Shown here piece by piece: positions 32,788 to 41,699 of a stretch of 64,000 nt of DNA; position 1 is the first letter of the stretch; every line of letters starts with the position of its first letter. The DNA is taken from positions 711,001 to 775,000 of the forward strand of contig NZ_JQNK01000008.1 of NCBI RefSeq assembly GCF_000745215.1, in the 5' to 3' direction. The notes under the pieces were generated by a model. That model did not search any database and was not told the origin of the DNA. It saw only the letters and a program-made list of their open reading frames with translations. Made by a program: the position numbers and the translations under genes. This DNA comes from Methylosinus sp. PW1. GTDB taxonomy: Bacteria; Pseudomonadota; Alphaproteobacteria; Rhizobiales; Beijerinckiaceae.

Positions 32788-34293
32788 TCAGTCCCAGGCG
32801 CGCAGCGGGGTGAAGCGGGCGAATTTCTTCGATTGGTGGCGATCCATGCGGGCCAGAACGTCGCGCAGGAACGTCACCGCCTCGGCGAGAAACGGCCCCT
32901 TGTTCAGCATCACGCATTCGGCGCGCTGCGCCATGGCGGCGTCTGTGGTCTCGGCCCGGCTCGGCGCGCCGTCCTTGATGAACTGGTCGAGCACCTGCGT
33001 CGCCCAGATCACCGGCACATGGGCGGCCTCGCAGAGCCAGAGAATCTCCTCCTGCATTTCGGAGAGGCGGGCGAAGCCGAGCTCGACCGCGAGGTCGCCG
33101 CGGGCGATCATCACCGCCGTCGGATGATGCTGCGCCGAGCGCAGAATGAGCCGCGGCAAATTGCGCACGGCGAGCGGCGTCTCGATCTTCAGCACGATCG
33201 TCTGCTTGGGCAGAGCGCCGCGCCGCGCCGCGAGATGGTCCTGGAGGAGATCGACGTCGGCCGTCTCCTGCACGAAGGAGAAGCCGACGAGATCGGCCTC
33301 GGCCGCGACGAAATCGAGATCGCGAAAATCCTTCGGCGTCAGCGGCGGCAGGCGCAGATCGATGGTGGGGAAATTGAGGCCCTTCTCGACCTTCAGCCGC
33401 TCGCCCTTGCCGCGCGCGCTGAACACTTCCAGTTCCACGGCGCCCGCGCTCGCGCCGACGACGCGCGCGCCGATCTTCCCGTCGTTGATCCACACTTCCG
33501 CGCCCGGCGCGAGCTGGCCGATCGTCTCGGGAAAGGACGGCTGGATGGCGACAGGCCCGGCGGCGCGCGGATCGAGCGCCGCGACCATGGCGAAGCGGTC
33601 GCCACGATAGAGGCGCAGCTTCTCGGGCGCGCGCAATTGCTCGATCCGGCACTTCGGTCCGGCGAGGTCCATCAGCACGCGGCAATTGCGGCCGAGCGCG
33701 CGCTCGCCGGCGCGTATGTTGCCGATCATCGCTTTCCAGGCGGCGGCGTCGTCATGCGCGCAATTTATGCGCGCGCAGCCCATGCCGGCCTCCATCAGGC
33801 GGCGGATCAGCTCGGGCTCGCTCGCCGCCTCGCTCGGCAGCGTGACCATCACGACGGCGTGCGGCGTCGTGGGGACGGCGCCGAAAATCAAGTCGCGCGC
33901 GGCGCTCAGAGCGTCCTCGCCAGCGCGCATGGCTGCTGGGGTGGGGTAGGGGGCGTCCGCCTCGCCGCAGAGCCGCCGCAGCGTTGCCAGAAGCGCATCC
34001 AGCGCCTCCATCACCTTGGCCTCGCTGCGGCCGAGCGAGGAGAGGCCGAAGGCCGATAGGCGCGCTTGCAGATCGCTGAGATCGCGCCGGCGCAGGGCGA
34101 GATAATGGGCGAGATTTTCCGCAGCCGGCGCGAACTCTGTCGAAAACGGCCCGCCCCAGCTCTCGATGAGCGCTCGGCCGTCGGCGTCGACCTCCTCGCG
34201 CAAGCGCGACAGGGCGGTCAGCAATTCATGGAGATCGGCGCGAGCTTCGCTCGCATGCCTGAATTCGGCGTCCTTCATTCGGGTGACGTCCAA
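32788..34293 (-). CDS. pyk: Pyruvate kinase-like enzyme, N-terminally extended, lacking C-terminal domain
   Basis: 501 residues. About 1-125 is an extra helical domain of unknown role. The barrel follows: VVMVTLPSEAASEPELIRRL, ARINCAHDDAAAW, LMDLAGPKCRI, VWINDGKIGARV, LKIETPLAVRNL, MIARGDLAVELG and WATQVLDQFIKDGAPSRAE are pyruvate kinase landmarks with metal and phosphoenolpyruvate residues present. The allosteric C-terminal domain is missing. Last gene of the minus-strand carbon cluster, 70 bp after rpe. Reaction assumed: phosphoenolpyruvate plus ADP to pyruvate plus ATP; in a serine-cycle organism its physiological direction and control may differ. Confidence 0.75.
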   Translation of the reverse strand: MDVTRMKDAEFRHASEARADLHELLTALSRLREEVDADGRALIESWGGPFSTEFAPAAENLAHYLALRRRDLSDLQARLSAFGLSSLGRSEAKVMEALDALLATLRRLCGEADAPYPTPAAMRAGEDALSAARDLIFGAVPTTPHAVVMVTLPSEAASEPELIRRLMEAGMGCARINCAHDDAAAWKAMIGNIRAGERALGRNCRVLMDLAGPKCRIEQLRAPEKLRLYRGDRFAMVAALDPRAAGPVAIQPSFPETIGQLAPGAEVWINDGKIGARVVGASAGAVELEVFSARGKGERLKVEKGLNFPTIDLRLPPLTPKDFRDLDFVAAEADLVGFSFVQETADVDLLQDHLAARRGALPKQTIVLKIETPLAVRNLPRLILRSAQHHPTAVMIARGDLAVELGFARLSEMQEEILWLCEAAHVPVIWATQVLDQFIKDGAPSRAETTDAAMAQRAECVMLNKGPFLAEAVTFLRDVLARMDRHQSKKFARFTPLRAWD

Positions 34294-34362
34294 TCGCGGC
34301 GGGGGGCTGCAGCTTTCTCCCGATATTATGACGCTTTCGCAACGCTTCCGTGCGGCGCGCCG

Positions 34363-35049
34363 TCACACGGCCAGCGCGCCGGCGGCTGCGGCCGCGCCGC
34401 GCAGTGCGGCGATGTTCTCGCGATAGGCCGAGGCGCCGGTCCCGGCGAAGACGGCGGAGCCGGCGACGAGAACATCGGCGCCGGCCTCGACGATCGCCGT
34501 CGCCGTTTGCCGCGTCACGCCGCCGTCGACCTCGAGGAAGATCTCACGCCGCCCGATCATCTCGCGGATGCGGCGAATCTTGTCGATCTGCGAGGGGATG
34601 AAGCCTTGCCCGCCGAAGCCCGGATTGACGCTCATCACCAGAATGAGATCGACATCGTCGAGCACATAATCGAGCGCGCGCTCGCTGGTGCCGGGATTGA
34701 GCGAGACGCCGGCCTTCTTGCCGAGCGAGCGAATGAGCCGCAGCGAGCGGTGCAGATGCGCGCCGGCCTCGGCGTGCAGGGTGATGATGTCGGCGCCGGC
34801 CTCGGCGAAGGCGGCGACATAAGGGTCGACCGGCTCGATCATCAGATGCGCGTCGAAAGTGCAGGCGGCGTGCGGGCGCAGCGCCTTCACCACGCCGGGG
34901 CCGAAGGTGATGTTGGGCACGAAATGCCCGTCCATCACATCGAGATGAATCCAATCCGCGCCGGCGGCGACGACATCGCGCACCTCCTCGCCGAGCCGCG
35001 CGAAATCGGCGGAGAGAATGGAAGGGGCGATGATGATGTCATTCGTCAT
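34363..35049 (-). CDS. rpe: Ribulose-phosphate 3-epimerase
   Basis: 228 residues, full length. Interconverts ribulose-5-phosphate and xylulose-5-phosphate. Starts [20 protein letters not shown]; metal-binding and catalytic positions lie in [18 protein letters not shown] and FDAHLMIEP, with the phosphate loop [10 protein letters not shown] and AGSAVF near the end. ATG 35049 is chosen because the motif-bearing protein begins there; the longer frame runs back through a palindromic spacer. It works with the transketolase and aldolase upstream in pentose-phosphate regeneration. Confidence 0.93.
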   Translation of the reverse strand: MTNDIIIAPSILSADFARLGEEVRDVVAAGADWIHLDVMDGHFVPNITFGPGVVKALRPHAACTFDAHLMIEPVDPYVAAFAEAGADIITLHAEAGAHLHRSLRLIRSLGKKAGVSLNPGTSERALDYVLDDVDLILVMSVNPGFGGQGFIPSQIDKIRRIREMIGRREIFLEVDGGVTRQTATAIVEAGADVLVAGSAVFAGTGASAYRENIAALRGAAAAAGALAV

Positions 35050-35080
35050 GCTGAACTCCATCGTTACCCTCGCGCCGAGA

Positions 35081-35116
35081 CGCTCTCCTTCTCCCACGAG
35101 TGGGAGAAGGAGAGCG
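35081..35116. repeat. 16-bp perfect hairpin between fba and rpe
   Basis: CGCTCTCCTTCTCCCA (35081-35096) and its exact complement (35101-35116) around the 4-nt loop CGAG. A very stable stem in the 88-bp fba-rpe gap. It may dampen rpe/pyk expression or protect the upstream mRNA; no T run marks it as a terminator. Same repeat family as at 9534 and 44171. Confidence 0.7.
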
Positions 35117-35137
35117 CGAACCTTCTTCGGCTGCGCC

Positions 35138-36220
35138 TCACTCCGCGGCCTTGGCTCCGGCGAATTGCGGATCGAGCGCGCCGCTGGCGTAGCGCTTGGC
35201 CATGTCGGCGAGCGGGATCGGCTTGATCTTGCTCGCTTGGCCCGCGGCGCCGAATTCCTCATAGCGCTGCTTGCAGACTTTGCGCATCGCCTCCTGCGCC
35301 GGCTTCAGATATTTGCGCGGGTCGAACTCGCCCTTGTTCTTCAGCAGAGTCGCGCGGATGGAGGCGGTGACGGCGATGCGGCAATCGGTGTCGATGTTGA
35401 TCTTGCGCACGCCATATTTGATGCCGCGCTGAATCTCCTCGACCGGCACGCCCCAGGTCTGCGGCATCTCGCCGCCGGCCTCGTTGAACGCATCCTGCAA
35501 ATCCTGCGGCACGGAGGAGGAGCCGTGCATCACGAGATGCGTGTTCGGCAGGCGATTGTGAATCTCCTCGATCACATGCATCGCGAGAATGGCGCCGTCG
35601 GGCTTGCGCGAGAATTTATAGGCGCCGTGCGAGGTGCCCATGGCGATGGCGAGAGCGTCGACCTTGGTGCGGGCGACGAAATCCACCGCCTGGCTGGGGT
35701 CGGTCAGCAGCTGGTCGTGGCTGAGCTTGCCCTCGGCGCCATGGCCGTCCTCCTTCTCGCCCTCGCCGGTCTCCAGCGAGCCGAGCACGCCGAGCTCGCC
35801 CTCCACCGAGGCGCCGACCCAATGGGCGAGATCCACCACGCGGCGCGTCACCGCGACATTGTAGTCATAGCTCGCCGGCGTCTTGCCGTCGGCCTCGAGC
35901 GAGCCGTCCATCATCACCGAGGTGAAGCCGAAGCGAATGGCGCTGGCGCAGGTGGCTTCGCTATTGCCGTGGTCCTGGTGCATGACCAGCGGAATGTCGG
36001 GATACATGATCGCCAGCGCCTCGATCATCTTGGCCAGCATCACGTCATTGGCGTAGGAGCGGGCGCCGCGGCTCGCCTGGATGATGACCGGAGCGTCGAC
36101 GGAGGCGGCGGCTTCCATCACCGCGAGGCCCTGCTCCATATTGTTGATATTGAAGGCCGGCACGCCATAGTCGTGCTCGGCGGCGTGGTCGAGCAATTGT
36201 CTCAGGGTGATGAGCGCCAT
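35138..36220 (-). CDS. fba: Class II fructose-bisphosphate aldolase (Calvin subtype)
   Basis: 360 residues, Zn-dependent. Makes or splits fructose-1,6-bisphosphate and, in the Calvin subtype, sedoheptulose-1,7-bisphosphate. Zinc-ligand histidines sit in VMHQDHGN and [10 protein letters not shown]; the catalytic region MMDGSLE and the phosphate/substrate loop [13 protein letters not shown] are present. GGGAGGA precedes ATG 36220. Lies between transketolase and rpe in the cluster. Confidence 0.93.
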   Translation of the reverse strand: MALITLRQLLDHAAEHDYGVPAFNINNMEQGLAVMEAAASVDAPVIIQASRGARSYANDVMLAKMIEALAIMYPDIPLVMHQDHGNSEATCASAIRFGFTSVMMDGSLEADGKTPASYDYNVAVTRRVVDLAHWVGASVEGELGVLGSLETGEGEKEDGHGAEGKLSHDQLLTDPSQAVDFVARTKVDALAIAMGTSHGAYKFSRKPDGAILAMHVIEEIHNRLPNTHLVMHGSSSVPQDLQDAFNEAGGEMPQTWGVPVEEIQRGIKYGVRKINIDTDCRIAVTASIRATLLKNKGEFDPRKYLKPAQEAMRKVCKQRYEEFGAAGQASKIKPIPLADMAKRYASGALDPQFAGAKAAE

Positions 36221-36444
36221 TTGCGGTGTCCTCCCAGTGCCGGAATTCGATTAAAGTCTACGACGGCGCCGCCAGAGCAATATGGGGGGCGCAGGCCGAT
36301 TCCGCTGATAGCGATATAGCGGAGCGCGGGCGATGTCATCACCTCCCGCGGCCGCGCGCCGAGAATTGCGGCGCCCTCTCGCGAGGGTTTCTCTTGGTCT
36401 ATTCGTTCGAGCTCGAAATCGACTATTCGTTTCTGCCGGCGCGA

Positions 36445-36464
36445 CGCCCGCGAAGCCGCGGGCG
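36445..36464 (-). terminator. GC hairpin after transketolase, possible terminator
   Basis: CGCCCGCG (36445-36452) and CGCGGGCG (36457-36464) form an 8-bp stem with a 4-nt loop, 22 bp after the tkt stop in the 265-bp tkt-fba gap. No T tract follows on the minus strand, so it may only attenuate. Confidence 0.35.
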
Positions 36465-36485
36465 CCGTTCCGATTACGCCGATCG

Positions 36486-38486
36486 TCAGAGTAGCGTTTG
36501 CGCGGTTCCGGCGACGCCTTCGGCCGTGATGCCGAAGCGGGCGTAGAGCGCATCCGCCGGCGCGCTCGCGCCGAAGCCGGTCATGCCGACGAAAGCGCCG
36601 CGCTCGCCGATCCAGCGGTCCCAGCCGAGGCGCGCGGCGGCCTCCACCGCGACGCGCGGCGCCGAGCCGAGCACGCTGGCGCGATAGGTCGGCGATTGCG
36701 TCTCGAACAGCTCCCAGCAGGGCATGGAGACGACGGCCGCGCGCACGCCACGCGTCCACAGAAGGTCGGCCGCGGCGAGCGCGATCTGCACTTCCGAGCC
36801 GGTGGCGATGAGCGTCACATGGCGCCCGCCGCTCGGCTCGCGCAGCACATAAGCGCCGCGGGCCGTGAGATTCTCGCCGATCGGCCGCTCCAGCGTCGCC
36901 AGATTCTGACGCGACAGGCTCAGCACGGAGGGCGTCGTCCGCGCATTGAGGGCGATTTCCCAGCTCTCCGCCGTCTCGATCGCGTCCGCCGGGCGGAACA
37001 CATAGAGATTGGGCAGGGCGCGCAGCGAGGCGAGATGCTCGATCGGCTGATGCGTCGGCCCGTCCTCGCCGAGGCCGATGGAATCATGCGTCAGCACATA
37101 GACGACGCGCTGGCCCATCAGCGCGGAGAGGCGGATCGCGCCGCGCGCATAATCGGAGAAGACGAGAAAGGTTCCGCCATAAGGCACGAAGCCGCCGTGC
37201 AGCGCTATGCCGTTCATCGCCGCCGCCATGCCGTGCTCGCGCACGCCATAGTGAATGTAGCGGCCGGCGAAATTCTCCGCGGAGACGGAGCCGAGCCCTT
37301 TGGTGATGGTGAAGTTCGAATGGGTGAGATCGGCGGAGCCGCCGATCGTGGCGTCGGTCGCGGCGTTGATGACGCCGAGCACGGTCTCGGAGGATTTGCG
37401 CGTCGCCACCTTGGGCCGATCGGTGGCGAAGCTCTCGCGCAGCGCGCGCAGCGGCGCGGCCACGGCGCCAGCGACGTCGCCCTTCAGAAAATTCTCGAAT
37501 TCGTCGCGCTTGGGCGAGGCCGCGAGGCGCTGCTCCCAGGCGAGCCTTTCGCTCGCGCCGCGACGGCCGGCGGCGCGCCAAGCCTCCAGCGTCTCCGCCG
37601 GAATCTCGAAAGGCTCATAGGGCCAGCCGAGCTCGGCGCGGGCGAGCTCGATCTCCGAGGCGCCGAGCGGCGCGCCGTGAACCGTCTCCTTGCCCTGCTT
37701 GCCCGGCGCGCCATAGCCGATGACGCTGCGGCAGGCGATCAGCGACGGGCGCGCGTCCTGCTGCGCCGTGGCGAGCGCGGCGGCGATCGCCGCCGGCGCA
37801 TGGCCGTCCACGCGCTGCACATGCCAGCCGGAGGCGGCGAAACGCGCCAGCTGATCGGTGGAGGTGGAGAGCGTCGTCGGCCCGTCGATGGAAATGCCAT
37901 TGTCGTCCCACAGCACGATCAGCCGGCCGAGCTTCAAATGGCCGGCGAGGTCGATCGCCTCATGGCTGACGCCTTCCATCAGGCAACCGTCGCCGGCGAT
38001 GACATAGGTCCGATGATCGACGATCTCGTCGCCGAAACGCGCCGCCTGCAGCCGCTCGGCGATGGCGAAGCCGACCGCGGTGGCGAGGCCCTGGCCGAGC
38101 GGTCCGGTCGTCGTCTCGACGCCGACGGTGTGGCCGAACTCGGGATGGCCGGGGGTCTTGGAGTCGAGCTGGCGGAAATTCTTCAGATCGTCGATCGAGA
38201 CGCCAGGATAGCCCAGCAGATAGACGAGGGCGTAGAGCAGCATGGAGCCATGCCCCGCCGACAGCACGAAGCGGTCGCGATCCGCCCAGTCCGGCGCCGC
38301 GGCGTCGAATTTCACGAACTGACGAAACAGCACCGCGGCGACGTCGGCCATGCCCATGGGCATGCCGGGATGGCCGGATTTGGCCTTCTCCACCGCGTCC
38401 ATCGCCAGCGCGCGAATGGCGTTGGCGGCGCGGCGCTCGTCCTCGGCCGCGGCGACTTCGGCGACAGTCTCCAAAACATTCGACAT
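36486..38486 (-). CDS. tkt: Transketolase
   Basis: About 666 residues, thiamine-diphosphate enzyme moving two-carbon units between sugar phosphates. N-terminal [13 protein letters not shown], the diphosphate motif [13 protein letters not shown], and the phosphate-binding [12 protein letters not shown] block plus [13 protein letters not shown] (catalytic Glu) are all present. ATG 38486 (MSNVLETV) gives a 13-bp gap to prk; an ATG 27 bases upstream is possible. Second gene of the cluster behind phosphoribulokinase. Confidence 0.93.
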   Translation of the reverse strand: MSNVLETVAEVAAAEDERRAANAIRALAMDAVEKAKSGHPGMPMGMADVAAVLFRQFVKFDAAAPDWADRDRFVLSAGHGSMLLYALVYLLGYPGVSIDDLKNFRQLDSKTPGHPEFGHTVGVETTTGPLGQGLATAVGFAIAERLQAARFGDEIVDHRTYVIAGDGCLMEGVSHEAIDLAGHLKLGRLIVLWDDNGISIDGPTTLSTSTDQLARFAASGWHVQRVDGHAPAAIAAALATAQQDARPSLIACRSVIGYGAPGKQGKETVHGAPLGASEIELARAELGWPYEPFEIPAETLEAWRAAGRRGASERLAWEQRLAASPKRDEFENFLKGDVAGAVAAPLRALRESFATDRPKVATRKSSETVLGVINAATDATIGGSADLTHSNFTITKGLGSVSAENFAGRYIHYGVREHGMAAAMNGIALHGGFVPYGGTFLVFSDYARGAIRLSALMGQRVVYVLTHDSIGLGEDGPTHQPIEHLASLRALPNLYVFRPADAIETAESWEIALNARTTPSVLSLSRQNLATLERPIGENLTARGAYVLREPSGGRHVTLIATGSEVQIALAAADLLWTRGVRAAVVSMPCWELFETQSPTYRASVLGSAPRVAVEAAARLGWDRWIGERGAFVGMTGFGASAPADALYARFGITAEGVAGTAQTLL

Positions 38487-38499
38487 CGGGTTCGTTTCC

Positions 38500-39375
38500 T
38501 CAGGCTTCGCCACGTTTGCGTTTCATCAGCTCCAATATCCGCGGCGTGAGTATGAGCTGCATGGCGAGATCGAGCTTATTGCCCGGAATGACGATGGAAT
38601 TGGCGCGGGACATCCAGCTGCCGGCGATCATCGTCACGAGATAGGGGAAATCGACGCCGCGCGGATCGCGAAAGCGGATGACGACGATCGATTCGTCCGG
38701 GCTCGGAATGGAGCGCGCGACGAAGGGATTGGAGGTGTCCACTGTCGCGGCGCGCTGGAAGTTGATGTCCGTCTCCGAGAATTGCGGGCAGATGTAATAC
38801 ACATAATCGTGCATCCGGCGCAGGATCGTCTCGGTGACGGCCTCGGTGGTGTAGCCGCGCGTGTTGCGGTCGCGATGGAGCTTTTGCGTCCATTCGAGAT
38901 TGATGACCGGCACGACGCCGATCTTCAGATCGGCGTAGCGCGCGACATTGACGTCCTCCGTCACCACGGCGCCGTGCAGACCTTCGTAGAACAGAAGGTC
39001 GGTATTGGCGGGCAGCTCGCGCCAGGGCGTGAAAGTGCCGGGCGGCGAGGCGAGCACGGCGCCCTCGTTCGCGTCATGAACATAATGGCGATATTGCCCG
39101 CTTCCGGTCTCGCCATATTCCTTGAACAGATTCTCGAGCTCGCCGAGCAGATTGGCCTCTGGGCCGAAATGGCTGAAATGGGCGTTGCCCTGCGCCTGAG
39201 CCTCGCCCATGGCGGCTTTCATCTGGTCGCGGTCGAAGCGGTGGAAGGAATCGCCTTCCACATAGGCGACCTCCACCTTCTCGCGGCGGAAAATCTGCTC
39301 GAAAGTCTGCTTGACCGAGCTGGTGCCGGCGCCGGACGAGCCGGTGATCGATATGATCGGATGCTTGATCGACAT
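38500..39375 (-). CDS. prk: Phosphoribulokinase
   Basis: 291 residues, class I proteobacterial type. Phosphorylates ribulose-5-phosphate to ribulose-1,5-bisphosphate. The P-loop reads GSSGAGTSS (11-19), then [12 protein letters not shown] and [15 protein letters not shown] carry the substrate and catalytic Asp positions. ATG 39375 begins the conserved [12 protein letters not shown]; the longer frame is spurious. First gene of the minus-strand cluster. No RubisCO, cbbR or FBPase gene lies in the window, so its product may feed a regulatory role as shown for Methylobacterium rather than CO2 fixation. Confidence 0.93.
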   Translation of the reverse strand: MSIKHPIISITGSSGAGTSSVKQTFEQIFRREKVEVAYVEGDSFHRFDRDQMKAAMGEAQAQGNAHFSHFGPEANLLGELENLFKEYGETGSGQYRHYVHDANEGAVLASPPGTFTPWRELPANTDLLFYEGLHGAVVTEDVNVARYADLKIGVVPVINLEWTQKLHRDRNTRGYTTEAVTETILRRMHDYVYYICPQFSETDINFQRAATVDTSNPFVARSIPSPDESIVVIRFRDPRGVDFPYLVTMIAGSWMSRANSIVIPGNKLDLAMQLILTPRILELMKRKRGEA

Positions 39376-39693
39376 GACGACGCTCACCGCGGGCCGGAAC
39401 GGGACGCGCGAGCCGGAAGGCCGCGCTGCAATTCTCCTACAAGAAAAGCCGGGCGTTTGCTCGGCCCGCGCAAAAAAAATCTCGAACGTCGCCACGGACC
39501 ACCCGGCGGAACGTGGCCTGTTCTAGTTTGTCTTTGTTTTTCAGACTGTTGTGGCATAATAGCCGCGTTCTTGCTACGCCTCGGCCTCGGCGGTGGTCGG
39601 GCGCCTTCCACGCGCGATCGGTTGACGTCGCGGCGGGCTCGATTAGACAGGGCCGTCCGGCGCTCGCGCCCCCGTTCTGCAGCAGGTGATTTC
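39376..39693. promoter_or_regulatory. Divergent promoter region between prk and the PfkB kinase
   Basis: 318 bp without a gene. It must carry the prk-cluster promoter (leftward) and the kinase promoter (rightward). A T-rich patch with GCATAATAG at about 39552-39560 is the best -10 candidate for the rightward gene; a matching -35 is weak. No LysR-type T-N11-A dyad was clearly recognised. Confidence 0.35.
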
Positions 39694-40695
39694 ATGTCCG
39701 CCACCTATGACGTCCTCGGCGTCGGAAACGCCATTGTCGACACACTCTCGCGCGCGGAGGACGATCAGCTGGTCGCCGCCGGCCTGAACAAGGGCGCGAT
39801 GCAGCTCGTCGACGAAGCCCGCGCCGCCGCGATCTACGCGGCCATGGGGCCGACGACGGTCATGTCCGGCGGCTCGGCGGCCAATACTCTGGTCGGCGTC
39901 GCCGGCTTCGGCCTCGCCGCGGCCTTCATCGGCAAGGTGAAGGACGACGACGCCGGGCGTGAGTTCGCCCATGACATTCGCAAGGCCGGCGTCGCCTTCG
40001 AGACGCCTGTCGCCGCCGATGGCGCCGCCACCGCGCGCTGCCTCATTCTGGTGACGCCGGACGGCCAGCGCACGATGAACACTTTCCTCGGCGCCTGTCA
40101 GGCTCTCGGTCCGGAGGACGTCGACGAGGCGCTCGTGCGCTCGTCCAAAATTCTCTATCTCGAAGGCTATCTCTGGGATCCGCCGGCCGCCAAGGAGGCC
40201 TTTCTGAAGGCCGCCAAGGCCAGCCGCGCCGCCGGCAATCGCGTCGCGCTCTCGCTGTCGGACGCTTTCTGCGTCGATCGCTATCGCGGCGAGTTCTTGG
40301 GGCTGGTGCGCGACGGCCTCGTGGACATTCTCTTCGCCAATGAGAGCGAATTGCATTCGCTCTATGAGACCGCCGATTTCGCGACGGCGGCCAAGGCGCT
40401 CGGCGCTGAGGCCAATCTTCTCGGCGTCGTCACGCGCTCCGAGAAGGGCGTCGTCGTCGTCGAAGGCAATAAATGCGTCAGCGTTCCGGCCTATCCGGTG
40501 ACGGAAGTGGTGGACACCACCGGCGCCGGCGATCTCTTCGCCGCGGGCTTCCTGGCCGGTCTCGCGCGTGGCGCGCTCTATGAGGGCGCGGCCTCGCTCG
40601 GCGCGCTGGCGGCGGCGGAGGTCATCGCCCATGTCGGCGCGCGGCCGCAGAAGGATCTGCTCCAGCTCGCCCGCGACCACGGCCTGCTGGCCTGA
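39694..40695 (+). CDS. PfkB-family carbohydrate/adenosine kinase
   Basis: 333 residues, ribokinase fold. Signature 1 is GGSAANTLVGVAGFG and signature 2 DTTGAGDLFAAGFLAGL, whose Asp is the catalytic base. Similarity reads closest to adenosine kinases of alphaproteobacteria (begins TYDVLGVGNAIVDTLS), but ribo- or fructokinase activity cannot be excluded. ATG 39694 is chosen at the start of the domain; the frame is open upstream by chance. Divergent from prk. Confidence 0.85.
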   Translation: MSATYDVLGVGNAIVDTLSRAEDDQLVAAGLNKGAMQLVDEARAAAIYAAMGPTTVMSGGSAANTLVGVAGFGLAAAFIGKVKDDDAGREFAHDIRKAGVAFETPVAADGAATARCLILVTPDGQRTMNTFLGACQALGPEDVDEALVRSSKILYLEGYLWDPPAAKEAFLKAAKASRAAGNRVALSLSDAFCVDRYRGEFLGLVRDGLVDILFANESELHSLYETADFATAAKALGAEANLLGVVTRSEKGVVVVEGNKCVSVPAYPVTEVVDTTGAGDLFAAGFLAGLARGALYEGAASLGALAAAEVIAHVGARPQKDLLQLARDHGLLA

Positions 40696-40711
40696 GCTGA
40701 TCAGACATAGA

Positions 40712-40751
40712 GCGAGCCTGAAGGCTCGCGGTCCAGAGCCTCCTTGGACCG
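40712..40751. terminator. Two tandem hairpins between convergent genes
   Basis: GCGAGCC/GGCTCGC (40712-40718, 40723-40729) and CGGTCCA/TGGACCG (40729-40735, 40745-40751). They lie between the PfkB kinase (+) and the secreted protein (-), where a bidirectional terminator is expected. T runs are absent. Confidence 0.5.
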
Positions 40752-40785
40752 CGCCCCTTCAGACTCGGTCAGGGGAGGGGCGCCC

Positions 40786-41694
40786 TCAGCGCTTCGCCAC
40801 GGCCAATTTGTCGGCGAGCGCCTGCGCTTCCTGCGTCAGCGCGGCGAAGAATTTCTCCGATTTCGCATGGTCCGCGAAGCAGCGACGGAAGCCGACCGAG
40901 CCTTCCGCCTGCAGATTCGCATAGTTCTCGAAGTCCTTCTCATTGGCGAGGCCGGAGGCGGAATAAGAATCCATCGCCTTCTTGGCCTTGGCCTGATGCT
41001 CGCTCCAGATTTTCTCGCAGGCGGGCGCGGATTCGATCTTCGCCTTGGCCGGCGTCGAGGCGATATAGAGCCGCCCCTCGCTGGCGACGGCGACGATGAT
41101 TTCGTCCGGCAGCGCGCCGCCGGCGTCGTCCTGGCTGCGCAGATCGAGGACGGCGGTCGCCAGCGTCGCCGCCGCGGGCTTGGCGATGGGCAGATCGGCG
41201 TATATCTCGACGCCCGCGTCCGGGCTCACCGCCAGAGTGTAGAAGAAGGGCGAAGCCAGCGCCTCGCCGAGCGTTCGCGGCGGCTTCTCGCTCTTCTCCC
41301 AATCCTTGCGACGGGCGCGCAAAAAGGCCTCGGCGAGGCCTTGCGTCGAGACGGTGAGCTGCGATTTGTCGTCGTCGCCGGTGAAGGCGAGGCCGTCGAG
41401 CTGATCGGCGCCGACGCCGTCGAACAGCGTCTCTATGCTGTATTTGCCGAGCTTCTGAAAACCGGGAACGGAGACGGGGCCGATGATCGCCTCCATCTTC
41501 TCGCCGAGCTCTTTGAGGGTTTTCCGCTCTTCCGCCTCGGCCGCTCCGGCGGCTTTGCCGGCCGCTTCCAGCTTGCGCAGCTTGGCGGTCGCGCGGTCGC
41601 GGAGGGAAAGATAGGCCTCCTCCGGCGTCGCGGCCGTGGCGGCGAGAGACGTGAAGGCGAGCAGGAGCGCGAGCGAAGCCGTTTTCGCCATCAT
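40786..41694 (-). CDS. Secreted protein of unknown function
   Basis: About 302 residues with a clear signal peptide (MMAKTASLALLLAFTSLAATA, cleavage probably after ATA), so exported to the periplasm. The mature protein has a Lys/Glu-rich helical stretch (about 20-65) and no recognised domain; two Cys (PACEKIW and FRRCFAD) could form a disulfide. ATG 41694 is preferred over GTG 41703 because GAGGTGA lies 5 bases upstream. Directly behind ubiB and possibly co-transcribed. Confidence 0.7.
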   Translation of the reverse strand: MMAKTASLALLLAFTSLAATAATPEEAYLSLRDRATAKLRKLEAAGKAAGAAEAEERKTLKELGEKMEAIIGPVSVPGFQKLGKYSIETLFDGVGADQLDGLAFTGDDDKSQLTVSTQGLAEAFLRARRKDWEKSEKPPRTLGEALASPFFYTLAVSPDAGVEIYADLPIAKPAAATLATAVLDLRSQDDAGGALPDEIIVAVASEGRLYIASTPAKAKIESAPACEKIWSEHQAKAKKAMDSYSASGLANEKDFENYANLQAEGSVGFRRCFADHAKSEKFFAALTQEAQALADKLAVAKR

Positions 41695-41699
41695 CGATC

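Noticed and set aside
38350-39693. Long N-terminal extension of the PfkB kinase running through prk
   Set aside because: The extension is the antisense of prk/tkt. The kinase domain begins at ATG 39694.
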